A stretch of 64,000 nt of DNA, from positions 9,308,090-9,372,089 of the forward strand of contig JAPTYO010000012.1 of NCBI GenBank assembly GCA_036873135.1, given 5' to 3'. Shown in pieces: positions 19,280 to 30,683 of the stretch. A model generated the notes under the pieces. The model saw nothing but the letters and a program-made list of their open reading frames with translations. It did no database searches and was not told the origin of the DNA. The translations under genes and the position numbers were made by a program. Source of the stretch: Clarkia xantiana subsp. parviflora. Lineage: Eukaryota; Streptophyta; Magnoliopsida; Myrtales; Onagraceae. Each line of letters opens with the position of its first letter. The stretch's first letter is position 1.

Positions 19280-22200
19280 ACTAGTAGACTATTGGGTTTC
19301 TAGTTTGATCGATATATGATTATAATCATTTGAGTTGTGACTCAGGATTGAGCCTTGGACGAGAAGATTTAGTTGATCTTCGACATCTCGACTAAAGCAT
19401 GATGGAAATGGAACACTCAAGCTTCAGCCGAATATGTTGGCATCAACAAGCTATGTCTATGAGACAACCGAGTTTTTCAATGCCTTACTGTTTAGTCGAA
19501 TAGCCGATTTCGGCTTTATTTCTGTTAGACCTAGTTGTTCAGTTGATGTTTCCATGACATTGAGTTTGTGTATATATGGTCAGTTCCGGTGGATTTATTG
19601 TATATCGAACTTGCGTCTTTCAATGATTTCAATATATCCAAATATTTATTTGTCGCAAGGATGCTAGCGATGTGACCGGAAGCCTTATTTTGAGGCAACC
19701 AGAATAGGTTCAAATTAGACATCTACTAGCCCATATTTGTTGTGGGAATGATTAAATATGTTTCGTATCTTGTATATTTATTTAATATTCTACAGATGGC
19801 TAAGCGAGTCTTGTAGATGTATTGAATAGATAAAGAACTTGTGGTTCTCATATACGTTAAGACGGTGGTTAGCTCATCGACTTGACTTATAAAGATACGT
19901 CATATAAAGAGATAGTTCATTCTGTTGACTATTTTCTTTGGCACTATGCAACATAAGCATGTTGCTAGAAGACGTAGATGATACGCTTCTGAAGATGGTT
20001 GAGTCAGTGACAACATTGGTCCAATAATACATTATCTGTGGCAATATCCAGGTATCTCCACAAGGAGGACCTACCTTATATCGAGACGAATGTTTGTCAA
20101 CTTGATCAAGTGCCTAAATATTAGTTGCATGCCACTTCATATACGTTATGATCCGGAAAAGTCCGAAAGTGGGAGCAAGTTTATGCCTAAACTAAAAGAT
20201 GTTGAAATGAACACGTTTATCCTTATAAAGGGAAAAGTGGGTTATGACCCATTTTTGGGTTCTTGAGCTAAATGTACCAAGATAACTTCTTTCGAGTGGG
20301 AGGCTTTTTGCAGATGTTAAATAAGTTTTTCATCATGCTCGCAGATGTTGAATAAGTTTCTCGTCATGCTTGCATTCTTCATCATCAGTTGCGAATGTAG
20401 ATGATCTTGGTCATGATCTTTAGGGGTGAAACCAAAATCCGGTTGGTCCGAAAAACCGGTGAAAACCGAACCGGTCCGGACCGAAAAAACCGAATCCGAA
20501 ATATACGGTTTGATTTTTGGTCGGATTTTTTTACTCTAGCTCGGTTTTTCGGTTCGGTTCGGATTTTGAGCTATGAGGACCGTGGAGACCGAACCGACCG
20601 TTATGCTAACTAAATATGTAAAATATATACTATATTAGTTGATATTAATCATATAATTAATTAATTAGATTAACAAAAATTATAAAATAGTCACTTATGA
20701 AAATTATTTTTTCTAATTTTGTTTTATAATTTATTTAATCATATTAATTGACACTATTTTTCATTTCGGTTTGATAAATTCCATGAAAATAATGAGAATT
20801 TTAAACGGTGATTGTTAATTTTGGGTTTTCGGTTTAAACCGAAAACCGAACCGAAAAAATCGTATTACCAATGGTCGGTTTATTTTTCCTCATACGGTTT
20901 TTTGGTCGGATTTTTTAAAGGAAAAAAACCGGAACGAAAATATGGGTAACTGACCGAACCAAGCAAAAAACCGGTCCGACCGGTCCGGTTTCACCCCTAA
21001 TGATCTTAGTTCAAGTAGGAGCAAGAACTTTCATGAGTAAATGTTATCGTTCTAGTGGGAGCGTGTACAAAGTGTTCTTAATCCTAGTGGGAGCTTATTG
21101 TGGCTTCTAATACCTTTTAAGGAAAATGGAGGACAAGATGGAAGACGCGAAGCGCAAACGGATCGGTGAGGTCCTCAAGTCATGAGAAATTCGAGATGTG
21201 TCTCGAATAAATGCGAACGTGATATTCGCATTATCACAGCCACGTTGATTTTGGATGTAAATATTGCCTTTGAAATATCAAAGTAGAAATCGAAGCAGTT
21301 CTCCATATTCTGGTATGAGAATGCAGCTTTTGGACTATGGTGGTCCGTTAGCATTCTACTTTATTCCCTCGATGCAATATTATTAATGACGATGTGTTAG
21401 TCATGTCAGATGTTTTAGTCACTACGAACTAAGACTGTTAGTAAAACATCGACAAGATCATGTAAAGTAAATGTGTTTGACACATAATACGTGCTGGTAG
21501 TTACGGAGTTAATCAAATGAGTATGAGACTTAGTTGATATCTGGAGGGTAAATCAATATAATCTTGGAATTGTGTTTCTAAGAGATCATTTGAGAGAATA
21601 TGTTTCTTGGGTGATTGATCATATTATTACATCGATAAGCTAACTCTGTATAAAGGTCATGACTTGATACGCTAAAGGTCTTAATTAAGATGAGCTCAGT
21701 CGAGTGTCATGTGCATGTTGTGACGTGCACTAGACCCACTATTAAATCGGGCATATGACTCGACTTGGATTGATGCTCAAGGATCGGAGAACGATGGTTG
21801 TTGAGGCGTTGTACATGTGTGTATGACAAAATATAGTGAAGTTGTTCCTAGTGGGAGTAACGACTTCCTTAAGGAAATGTTTCTTACTGACTGGTCATCA
21901 GATACTCAGAAACGAGTGCAAACTTCACTATATGCGAATGAAGCTAGTGCTCTCGCAACAGCAACCGAGGATTAGATTTGGTCTATAAGGTTCCTATATA
22001 TATTCCGGATGATGCACATTATTGCTTCAGTGTTAGTCTACTGGTAATTGTGCTGTAGTATTTTCCGAAGAGGATCCTAACAATATTTGAACATTCAATA
22101 GACCAATATAACTATGCATAAGGCATGGTTGCATGCAGGATGGTGAATGTGAAGTGATAGTCGATGAATGATGGATAAGCGGTAAGTCCGTAAAGCCCTT

Positions 22201-23307
22201 GCATACGTGCAATTTATCGACATTTAATCACAATGAAGACAAATGGTCTTGAACATTGTGTAGATAGCGAGATAGCTTGCTTTATTTTTCCCAATGATCA
22301 CTTCACGATGTTCAATTTCTATCAATATGTTTGATTTGGATACACACATGTTTATTGTGATTGCTATGTGCATTCACTCGAATTGTTAAATATATGTCGG
22401 GTAAACTAGAGGTTAACTCTCTCACACGAGTAACCGCCTCCGCGTCTTAGGGGACGTTACGTCTGTGCGACGAATGGGAGAAGAGACAAGATTTTGAGCT
22501 TAAAATCGTCAAGTGGATGGTTAGAGAGCTAATTGCTCGAATTCATAAGTTGCTCGTGACATGCGGTCATTGATAACTTTAGTGGAATGAAGTCCCACGT
22601 AGTTTACCTTAGAGCGGGATGGGAGTTAGTGGACTCTGGTTTAGATGCATGCGGCATTTGAACAGACATCCGCACAACACTGTCTTTGAGACAAATGACA
22701 TACACTCCATGGGAAAAGGAGAAGAGTGTTGTTACACACGTTTCATACCGTGTGTGCTATTATTCGACCACGGGTTTACACAAGCATGACCTCAGCTTGT
22801 TGTAGTGTGGGACCCATGATCCTCATGAGGTTCCGGATTGTGTACCCTCACGACTCCAATCAGAGACTTGAGACCTGGCACGATGTTCGCTAGCTTAGCG
22901 TGTTTCCAAAAGGCCACCTACAGATTCGGCCTGGCGGGGAATGTCTAGAAAACCGAGTCGGGTTGGTGTTGAAGGAATCGTGAGAAGACGAAGATTGTCA
23001 ACGGAATCTTTTTTAGAATTGTGTTCACTGGTCGACCATTCATGATTTCGTGTCATGATTGTGAATACAAGGTATAACTAACGAGATCTTTGAGATATAC
23101 CTAAATGAGATTCGATGATCTAGGGTACAAGCATACTTACGATTCTCCAGTTGTTCGTCCACAACGAGAGGTTGTACACTCCTAACAGATCTACAACAAC
23201 TAGCTCTCACAAAGTATACTGGTCGCACGGTTGAGCCCTGTATGAAAGACAGACGAGGTGTTACGAGTATGTCTCTTGGCACATTGAGCACTCCCATTAT
23301 GTGTGAG
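19280..23307 (+). other. non-coding remainder of the 8-kb copia element
   Basis: Apart from the nested hAT MITE no reading frame or pol motif is recognisable over 4 kb. GTGGGAG motifs recur (near 20170, 21050, 21090, 21850). It is either heavily decayed pol or replacement sequence as in non-autonomous gag-only elements. Confidence 0.5.
20421..20999. mobile_element. hAT-type MITE nested in the copia element, 579 bp
   Basis: The ends are TAGGGGTGAAACC and GGTTTCACCCCTA. An 8-bp duplication ATGATCTT flanks it (20413-20420, 21000-21007), as expected for hAT. The subterminal parts are GC-rich and full of ACCGG/CCGGT motifs in both orientations, so a single strand can fold on itself. The middle is AT-rich and non-coding. 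Confidence 0.88.
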
Positions 23308-23314
23308 TGGGAGA

Positions 23315-23735
23315 TGTAGGAAAATGCACCCAAACGGGGTGCTCATGTAAGTCGCGGTAAGAGCGGGGACCGAATGTAATGTCTCGGAAGTGTGAAACCG
23401 CTCATGGTAACCGCTCGACTATCTCTTGTGCCTATATATAGATGGTGGGTAGATAACCCACGGTACCAAGCATCCATACTCCCTATATCATATGTTGCTC
23501 TATAGTTTAGTCTAAGGGTTATCAACTGTGGAGACCGATGTGTGATCCGATCAAGTGACGCACCTCTCCGACCGGCATCCCGCTACGTAGCCGTGATTCT
23601 GAACCGCCGCCGACGATCTACGCTTCCGCAACCGCACGCCCGTCACACTGAACAAGTAAGTGTCGTTTCTATGGTTACGATCTCATGTCTCACTAACGTG
23701 TCTATTTTAGCGTACATGTAGTTCGAATTCCTACA
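23315..23735 (+). repeat. 3' LTR
   Basis: It is 421 bp, a partner of 15774-16196, preceded by the purine-rich GTGGGAGA and followed by TAGTA. Confidence 0.92.
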
Positions 23736-24077
23736 TAGTAACATAAAATATATATTAGTTTATTCATATATGATCTGGAAGGAAGAGATTATAGATACCA
23801 CAGAGCAACAGCATTTTTGTTTTTAGTTTTTCCAACTATATATAGTATATTGTAACAATTTATACATCACTTAACTAGAAAACCACCCTAAACTCTAGGG
23901 AAAGGTAGGTCATTCTTCACAAAAGCCTCCAACAAAATAGGAACCATTAATTTATCGTCTCCATTTCTCCGACTGACAAGTCAAACAAACACAGAAAATA
24001 CATTTTTTATCAAGATGATGTTTAAGGGATAATCATTCTTTGCCCAGAAAGAAAGAAAGAAATATCATCAGAATTAA

Positions 24078-26363
24078 ATGGAACAATTCCGACAGATAGG
24101 TGAGGCATTAGGGAGTGTAAAAGCATGGATGGTATTTGAAGAAAACATCCAAATCAACAAAAGGCAGTGTCATGTCCTGGTCGAGATGTTAACCTGCACC
24201 TACGACATGATAGCCGAAGAGATGAAGCATAACCTTAAATTCGAAGAGATGAAGCAGCCGAAATGGAAGGCGTTAGAACAGCCATTGAAGGATCTGCTCA
24301 GGGTGTTCAAGGAAGCAGAGTCATATATAAAGCAATGTCTAGAAAAAGGCGATAATAACTGGTGGGCTAAGGTTGTGTCTCAAAATACAGATTGTGTTCA
24401 TTTACACATACACAACCTCTACTGTTGCATCCCGGTGATCATTGAGGCCATCGAGAGTATTGCAGTGGCCACCGATCAGGCCGGGGAGGAGGAGGATGAA
24501 ATTAAGAAGATGGTGTATGTGAATAAGTACCTGCAAAAAGAATGCAGGGACCCGAAGTACTTCCAATGGAAATTCGGAAAGCAATATCTGGTGACTCCTC
24601 AATTGTGCAGCCTGTTGGATTCTGCTTGGAGAGAAGATAGATGGATTCTCATCAACACACTCCGTGACAAAAGACGAAGAAAAACCGCCAAGTTCGATCT
24701 TAAAATGGTCGACGCGTTTTTACCCAATTTGGAGGAAGATGAAGAGGAAGAGCCCAAGTCATTAAATGACAACAACAAATTATTATCATTATGGAAATGG
24801 AAAAAAAAGAAGAAAAACCTGATGCCGAGCTCCGTTTTGGTGGGTTCCAAGGATTACCAGATTAGGCGGCGTTTGGGGACAGGGCGGCAGTACAAGGAAA
24901 TCAGTTGGTTGGGGGAAAACTTTGCATTAAGACAGCTTACCTTGGGTGGTGGTGGTGATGATGAGGTTAAAGATGAAATAGTTTCAGCAGCAGCAGCATC
25001 ACATTGTTGTGGTCTTTCTCACCCAAACATAATGAACTCACTTTGCAGCTTCATGGATGAGGATAAAAGAGAGTGCTTTATCTTAATGGAGCTGATGACC
25101 AGAGACTTGGCCTCTCATATCAAGGAGATGTGCGGTCCAAGAAAGCGCATCGTCCCCTTCTCTCTTCCAGTCACCGTTGATATTATGCTTCAGATCGCCC
25201 GTGGCATGGAGTACCTCCACTCAAACAACATCTACCATGGGGATTTGAGTCCTTCTAATGTACTCATCAAACCCAGATCATCTGAGGGTTACTTACTTGT
25301 TAAGGTAACTGGGTTCGGTGCCTTCAAATCATCACCATCCATCATCAAGACGAAAAATTCTTCTTCTTCTTCTAATCCTTCTAATCCTTCTCCTAGCAAC
25401 AGCCCGAAAAAGTCGAACGAGACTCCGTCGTTTATTTGGCATGCTCCAGAGGTGCTGACTGAACAAGATGATCATATGAGTAATTGCAGCAGCAGTAGCA
25501 GTAACAGCAAGTATTCATTAGAAAAGTGTGATGTGTACAGTTTTGGAATGATATGCTTCGAGCTACTTACAGGGAAGGTGCCGTTTGATGACACGCATCT
25601 TCAAGGAGACAAAATGAGCCGGAATATACGAGCAGGGGAGAGGCCACTCTTCCCGTTCCCTTCCAGCAACGCCAAATACCTAACTAACCTCACCAAGAGA
25701 TGTTGGCATACGGAACCAAACCAAAGACCCACTTTCACTTCCATCTGTCGTATTCTTCGGTATGTTAAAAGGTTCCTCATGATGAATCCTCACTCCGACC
25801 ACCACCAAACTGACCAACCAATGCCAATGCCATCAACAGATTATTGTGAGATCGAGTCTAGGCTTGCCAAGTTGGTATTCCCTGCAGCATCATCTAGTCA
25901 AAAATGGAATTATCAGAAGGATGTTAATGTGTATGATATCCCATTTCAAATGTTTATGTATATGGCTGTTGAAAAAGAGAAAACCAGTGCTAACCTGCTA
26001 TTTATAAGAGACAGCAACAATTCAGAATCCGGAAGTGAAGGCACCGGTTCCATATGTGGTGACATGGACAACCTCAGCCTTGTTGATGAACCTTTGCCAC
26101 CGCTACCTCTACTCAGCGAAAGGAAGCTGTCATTGTCACCCGAGAATTCATCCAAAAATCATATGATGCTTCTTAGGAGATCCCCAGACAGATTATTAAG
26201 AAACAAACCTGCTGCTACTGCATATAAACCTGGACGGTCATCTGTTCGACCACCAAACCTATTAACACGCAGTATCAGACAAATAGCTGACAGAGACATT
26301 CCCAATCCCAAGATTAGGAGGTCAGCTTCCTATAGTCATGCCTCAGACTCCGAGCTTCCCTAG
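24078..26363 (+). CDS. MLKL-like: plant MLKL-type pseudokinase (DUF1221 kinase family)
   Basis: The frame is intact, single-exon, 761 residues, from ATG at 24078. The N-terminal ~230 residues match the plant DUF1221 family (MEQFRQIGEALGSVKAWMVF at the start, then WKALEQPLKDLLRVFKEAE, FQWKFGKQYLV), which in plant MLKL proteins forms a HeLo-like helical bundle. A kinase-like domain follows, about residues 252-570: VGSKDYQIRRRLG, catalytic-loop HGDLSPSNVLI near 386, and GFG in place of DFG near 410. The VAIK lysine position reads FALRQ, HRD is HGD and DFG is GFG, so catalysis is unlikely; pseudokinase state is normal for this family. A Ser/Asn-rich insert and a disordered C-terminal tail (about 570-761) follow. 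Plant MLKLs are reported to assemble at membranes and restrict biotrophic pathogens. Family call firm; role by homology. Confidence 0.93.
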   Translation: MEQFRQIGEALGSVKAWMVFEENIQINKRQCHVLVEMLTCTYDMIAEEMKHNLKFEEMKQPKWKALEQPLKDLLRVFKEAESYIKQCLEKGDNNWWAKVVSQNTDCVHLHIHNLYCCIPVIIEAIESIAVATDQAGEEEDEIKKMVYVNKYLQKECRDPKYFQWKFGKQYLVTPQLCSLLDSAWREDRWILINTLRDKRRRKTAKFDLKMVDAFLPNLEEDEEEEPKSLNDNNKLLSLWKWKKKKKNLMPSSVLVGSKDYQIRRRLGTGRQYKEISWLGENFALRQLTLGGGGDDEVKDEIVSAAAASHCCGLSHPNIMNSLCSFMDEDKRECFILMELMTRDLASHIKEMCGPRKRIVPFSLPVTVDIMLQIARGMEYLHSNNIYHGDLSPSNVLIKPRSSEGYLLVKVTGFGAFKSSPSIIKTKNSSSSSNPSNPSPSNSPKKSNETPSFIWHAPEVLTEQDDHMSNCSSSSSNSKYSLEKCDVYSFGMICFELLTGKVPFDDTHLQGDKMSRNIRAGERPLFPFPSSNAKYLTNLTKRCWHTEPNQRPTFTSICRILRYVKRFLMMNPHSDHHQTDQPMPMPSTDYCEIESRLAKLVFPAASSSQKWNYQKDVNVYDIPFQMFMYMAVEKEKTSANLLFIRDSNNSESGSEGTGSICGDMDNLSLVDEPLPPLPLLSERKLSLSPENSSKNHMMLLRRSPDRLLRNKPAATAYKPGRSSVRPPNLLTRSIRQIADRDIPNPKIRRSASYSHASDSELP

Positions 26364-26390
26364 TTGCACATTCACTATTACTTGTATATA

Positions 26391-26394
<4 letters not shown>

Positions 26395-26461
<67 letters not shown>
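26395..26461. repeat. (CTTT)n microsatellite
   Basis: About 17 copies of the tetranucleotide lie 30 bp after the MLKL stop, in its 3' UTR. Confidence 0.95.
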
Positions 26462-26893
26462 GTAATGTACTCATCATCAGTCAGATAATCTAGCTTCTTC
26501 ATCCATTGTTAACTTAGATCACAAATATATCTCCCAAATCATTTCTACTTTTTACTTCAAAAAAAAATCAAAAGATGAAAAGACTTTGTAATAATAATAT
26601 ATATATCCCTGCAACCAGTTACAAGGCTTAATAGCATCCATATGGCTGCCTTCTTAATTAACTAACTACCCTAAGCAAGCATATTTGATTAATGGTGTCC
26701 AACAACACTACCCCTTCGGATAAACTATACTATCATTCAAATTGAAGCTTAGATAGATAACAACACCCACACTCATATATATCCTACTACTAAGCTGCCT
26801 AAGCTCACTTGCTACGCATACATACACGCATTAATACAAAGTCTAAACAACAGCATTCTCATCACAGATAACTCACTTCTCCAAGCTGTATCA

Positions 26894-29800
26894 TCATGCC
26901 ACTCCCTTTGGCGCTTTCATACCAAACCCGTGCTTTACCTTCTCAACGCTGTTCAGCAACATAACAAACCCAGTTATATGTCAATATAAAAACTTATTGC
27001 TTTCTCCTCTTTCTAGTTATCCAACAGCCCTATTAATCCTAAAAGCTAACAAGACATGAATGCATGCTCTCAAACTCATTTCTGTTGATTTATTTATTTA
27101 TCCATATATTTTGTTTTATTTTAAAAAGGAAAATGTATGCAGCATATATGTATCTGAAATAAATAGATTCTAAGAGACTGAGGGAGGCGAGGAATTTTGA
27201 GTTACAACTTACGTAGGAGCAAGTCTTCCAAGGCACTCCAACTCTTCGCCGGTATTTTCATCCAGAACTCTTCCAGAGATCTCAATAATGTAGGATCTAT
27301 CTCTGTCCGTGGGTAACCCTCTGGTTGCAAGTAACTCCAGATCTTGTGTGTGGAGTTCTCTTCCATTCACAAATACACCACTATCTCCACCCCCACATTT
27401 CTCCGGCATTGGATAGTTAAATTCCTCAATATAGGGCTGCAAAATATGTATGTGTATAAGCATTTTATTTTCCCATTAGAACTGAATAGCTCATAGTGTG
27501 GAAAAATATAACAAAATATTGACCAACTTTGCCGATTATATTACCGGAATTATACCAAGACAACGTCCACCCATGATACCCCAGAATCCAGCTCTAGAAT
27601 CATACCTGGAGTGGCAAGAAGAAGCATTATCCACTGCAACTAAAATTTATAGAGAGAAACCCAAACATTTAGATTGTTCAAAACTCATTGCCTTTGGTAG
27701 TTCATATCCGAAAGTTCCATATGTACAAACATGCACGGACCAAGTTGTTCAAGTAAAAGGCAATGCATCAGAAATAACTCATGCCAACTTACCAGTAATT
27801 TCCAGGTTGAATTTTCCCAGCTAATTTTTCAGCTTTTTTAACCAAACGGGCTGAAATGGGGTATCCGTTTACCGATACAGATGTCTTGCCATTCGCAGTA
27901 CTTTGATTATTTCTGGACAAGTCCTTGAAGCTCTTCTTAATGAAATTTGAAAGAAATGATTCACCACCCTTCTGGATCTGGAGTCTCGCCTGGTCATCAT
28001 CTCGACTTGAATCTTGGGAACCTCCATTATCATTATTGGTGTAATCATTATATGAAACTTCCAACTCAGAGGCTAGAGATGCCTCATTTAGGGAATTCTG
28101 CCTCAAGGTGGTGGTTGCCTTGCTCGCTGTTATGACTTTCTCCTTGTCAGAGCGACTGCTTCTGTTTCCCTTGCCGAAACGCTTAGTATTAGAGGTGGAG
28201 TAATCAAAATGTTGCTGGAGCGGTGAACCAGGAGGGGGAGGTGAAGATGCTGCTGCTTCTTTGATGAGAGCAGCGCCAAAACCATCTTCAGGGCTATTAA
28301 TTTCATCATGGCTAATACTTGAGGAAGAGGCAGGAAGGCTCTCCGTCTCCTGGGAGTTCGTCAAGCTCAATGTCTGGCTAGCAGATGGTTGAACCGCTTT
28401 TCTATCCATTGCCGTTGCATGAAACTCATACCCCGAGTTATCAAAATCATCAGAGGAAAAATTAGCACTGGCCCGGTTAAGGCGATCACTTGCTTCGAGC
28501 AGAACTGGAAAAATAATTTTCCTGTCTACAACACTGAAGTATATGATATTAGAACAGGCCCCACATCGCAGTTTTTGTTGATTTCCTGGCAGAAGCATGA
28601 CCTTCTTAGGAAGGTGCAACAATTCAAAGCAATTGGTGCATGCTACTATTGGGGCACCACCAGCAATGGGGCGATGATGGCGGTGCCCTCTGGTGGTTAG
28701 AGACGACTTTCGTGAGGCCAAGTGAAGAAAATCTGCTGCTCTTTCAGAACAGTTCAAGCCACTCCACCTTCTAATGTAACGATGCGGCTGCTCCTGGTAG
28801 TTGAATGGATGAAAGACTGATCGGGGATTATGGTGCACACCATGCGAACCAAATGAGGATGCATTTTCAGGATGATGATACAAAACTCGGTTACTTTCTT
28901 TCTTGCAAAAAGTGGAAGACGGGAACAACTCGCAGTGTTTCTCATAGCAGTGGAAACAGCCACAAGAAGATTGTTGTAAAGTAGGCTCAAATGCAGCCGA
29001 ACGATTCATAAATTTGGCATGTCCAGGGAAATAATGGTGGGATGGCGGGAGCTGGTATGATGGTGGTAAAAGGCTGCTTGGGTTGTGCACTGATGATGGA
29101 TAAGAGCCTCGTGGAATATCTTGTCTATCCTTATAGAGAAGCATCTCAGGGCACCGGTTTAAATAAGGACCATTTAAGTCATGACCAAAAAGCTGTGAGG
29201 ATGCTCTAGTTGAGGAGTCCGTAGGAGGACAGCAGGTACTAGGTCCTCCTCCGAAAGGGTCTGAACTCAGTGTTCTCCTAATCACTGGAGGAGGAACCTT
29301 TTCATTGGGTTCAGCAGCAGAAACCACATTGTAGGACGACCGATTAAGTTGATGCTTTAACTCATCCAGCTTTCTAAGCAGCTCAGCTCGATCATTCTCA
29401 AGGCATTGGACTCTTGTATCTCTGACCACATTATCAAGTTTCTGAAACAGTTCTTCGCGATTGCATACATGAGAACAAGAAGAAGGTCCTTCATCAGCAG
29501 GGTACTTTGAGATTGGAAATCTCACATTAGTATTAGGGGCATTTCTCTTCTCCATAAACTGTTCAACTCGAGAACTAAAACCACCTCCACTTCGGCCATC
29601 TGTTTGTTTTTTCAACAAGCCCAAATCATGTTCATTCTGATGAACTATGCCTTTTGTATTACTACATCCCTCTCCTCCACACTCAGTCACAAGATTCTTA
29701 GGAGGATAGCCCTTTCCATTCGGATCTGCAACATTCCCATTTGGAATCAGAAAACCGTCACTTGGGTCACCTTTGGCCTCTGAGGCGTCATCGGATTCGA

Positions 29801-30683
29801 ACATGCCTAGCTTTTCAGACACATCCTGAACTTTTTCATCATGCAGATTCTGAGCAGCAGCAGCAGCAGGTTGAATATTTGCTGTGAAGCAGGATAAGAT
29901 AACATGGATTTAGTTGCAAGTGAATGAAATTTGATAATTGCAATAAACAATTAGTGGAGCTTTTGGGAGATACTGCCAAAGAATGGCCCCTTATTATCTG
30001 AATTTCGCGTGGGTTAGTTTGTTTATGAGTATCTGCCCGAAGTTCATGTAAGAAGATCAAGTTGAGTTTCTACTTTCAGATCCTTGTCAGCATTTTCCAT
30101 CAAATCTAGCTAGTAGAACTCAGAATGAGGAAGGGATGCAGAAATTTCTTATTCTAGCATAAGCAGAAAAACCTGTTTCATTCTTAAACACAACTAAACA
30201 AGACAAGGGATTTTGATACTGAGACACAAAAGGACACACATTGATAGAAACTTTTATGATAGCAACATGGTGACAACTTTACAGACCAAGGGCATTATAT
30301 CAGCTGAATCAAATGCCCTCTCTGAGTTTGAGGGATCACTACTCTGAGTACTCTCATTTAATAAAAACATATTCTTGAATATGAAATTTACTACTTAATA
30401 ATATACACGGAGAAGCACACAAAAATAATAAATCGAACTGGCTGCCTGTGGGAAGAGGAAAATAAAATGCAATCAACAAATGCAGGGATTAGAGACTAAA
30501 CTTATGAGATGAAAGATGAATGAGTGTGAGAATTGCAAAAATGAAGAAGAGGGGAGAAAATGGAGTACCTCGAAGAACAGCGCCACAACCACCACACTGG
30601 TAAACAGAGTAATCGGGGAGCTCCGGCAGCAAATTTTCACATTTGGGGCACCGGACCAGCCTAACTTTGCCATTGTCCTCCAT
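26894..30683 (-). CDS. EDR4-like: EDR4-like protein (DUF3133), five exons, 847 residues
   Basis: Exons on the minus strand: 30683-30569, 29881-27793, 27605-27545, 27436-27213, 26948-26894. All junctions are GT-AG, phases join, and the total is 2,544 bp. The N-terminus MEDNGKVRLVRCPKCENLL with a CGGCGAVLR pair forms a zinc ribbon (Cys 12, 15, 30, 33). A short coiled coil follows (residues ~190-223). Around 440-490 the DUF3133 block PIAGGAPIVACTNC, then RCGAC, gives a second Cys4 site. The C-terminal ~130 residues hold YWYDSRAGFWGIMGG, GVFVNGREL and SYIIEISGRVLDENTGEEL, like the Cys-rich/WYD region of plant EDR4 and XLG-type proteins. In Arabidopsis EDR4 associates with clathrin heavy chain and controls relocation of the EDR1 kinase during powdery-mildew attack. 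The gene is convergent with the MLKL gene; the stops are 530 bp apart. No damage seen. Confidence 0.93.

Larger units (their letters stand above)
15774..23735 (+). mobile_element. 7.96-kb copia element with broken gag and no recognisable pol
   Basis: LTRs 15774-16196 and 23315-23735 begin TGTAGGAAAATGCAC and end AATTCCTACA. The 5-bp duplication TAGTA flanks the element (15769-15773, 23736-23740). PBS TTGGTATCAGAGCC follows the 5' LTR. The polypurine tract GTGGGAGA precedes the 3' LTR. I count about 15 substitutions (mostly C/T) and three small indels between LTRs, so it is clearly older than the copia at 9172. The only coding remnant is gag with a zinc knuckle. A hAT MITE is nested at 20421-20999. 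Confidence 0.9.

Noticed and set aside
26314..26502. Lys/Glu/Arg-repeat peptide on the minus strand
   Set aside because: It is translation of the CTTT microsatellite in the MLKL 3' UTR.
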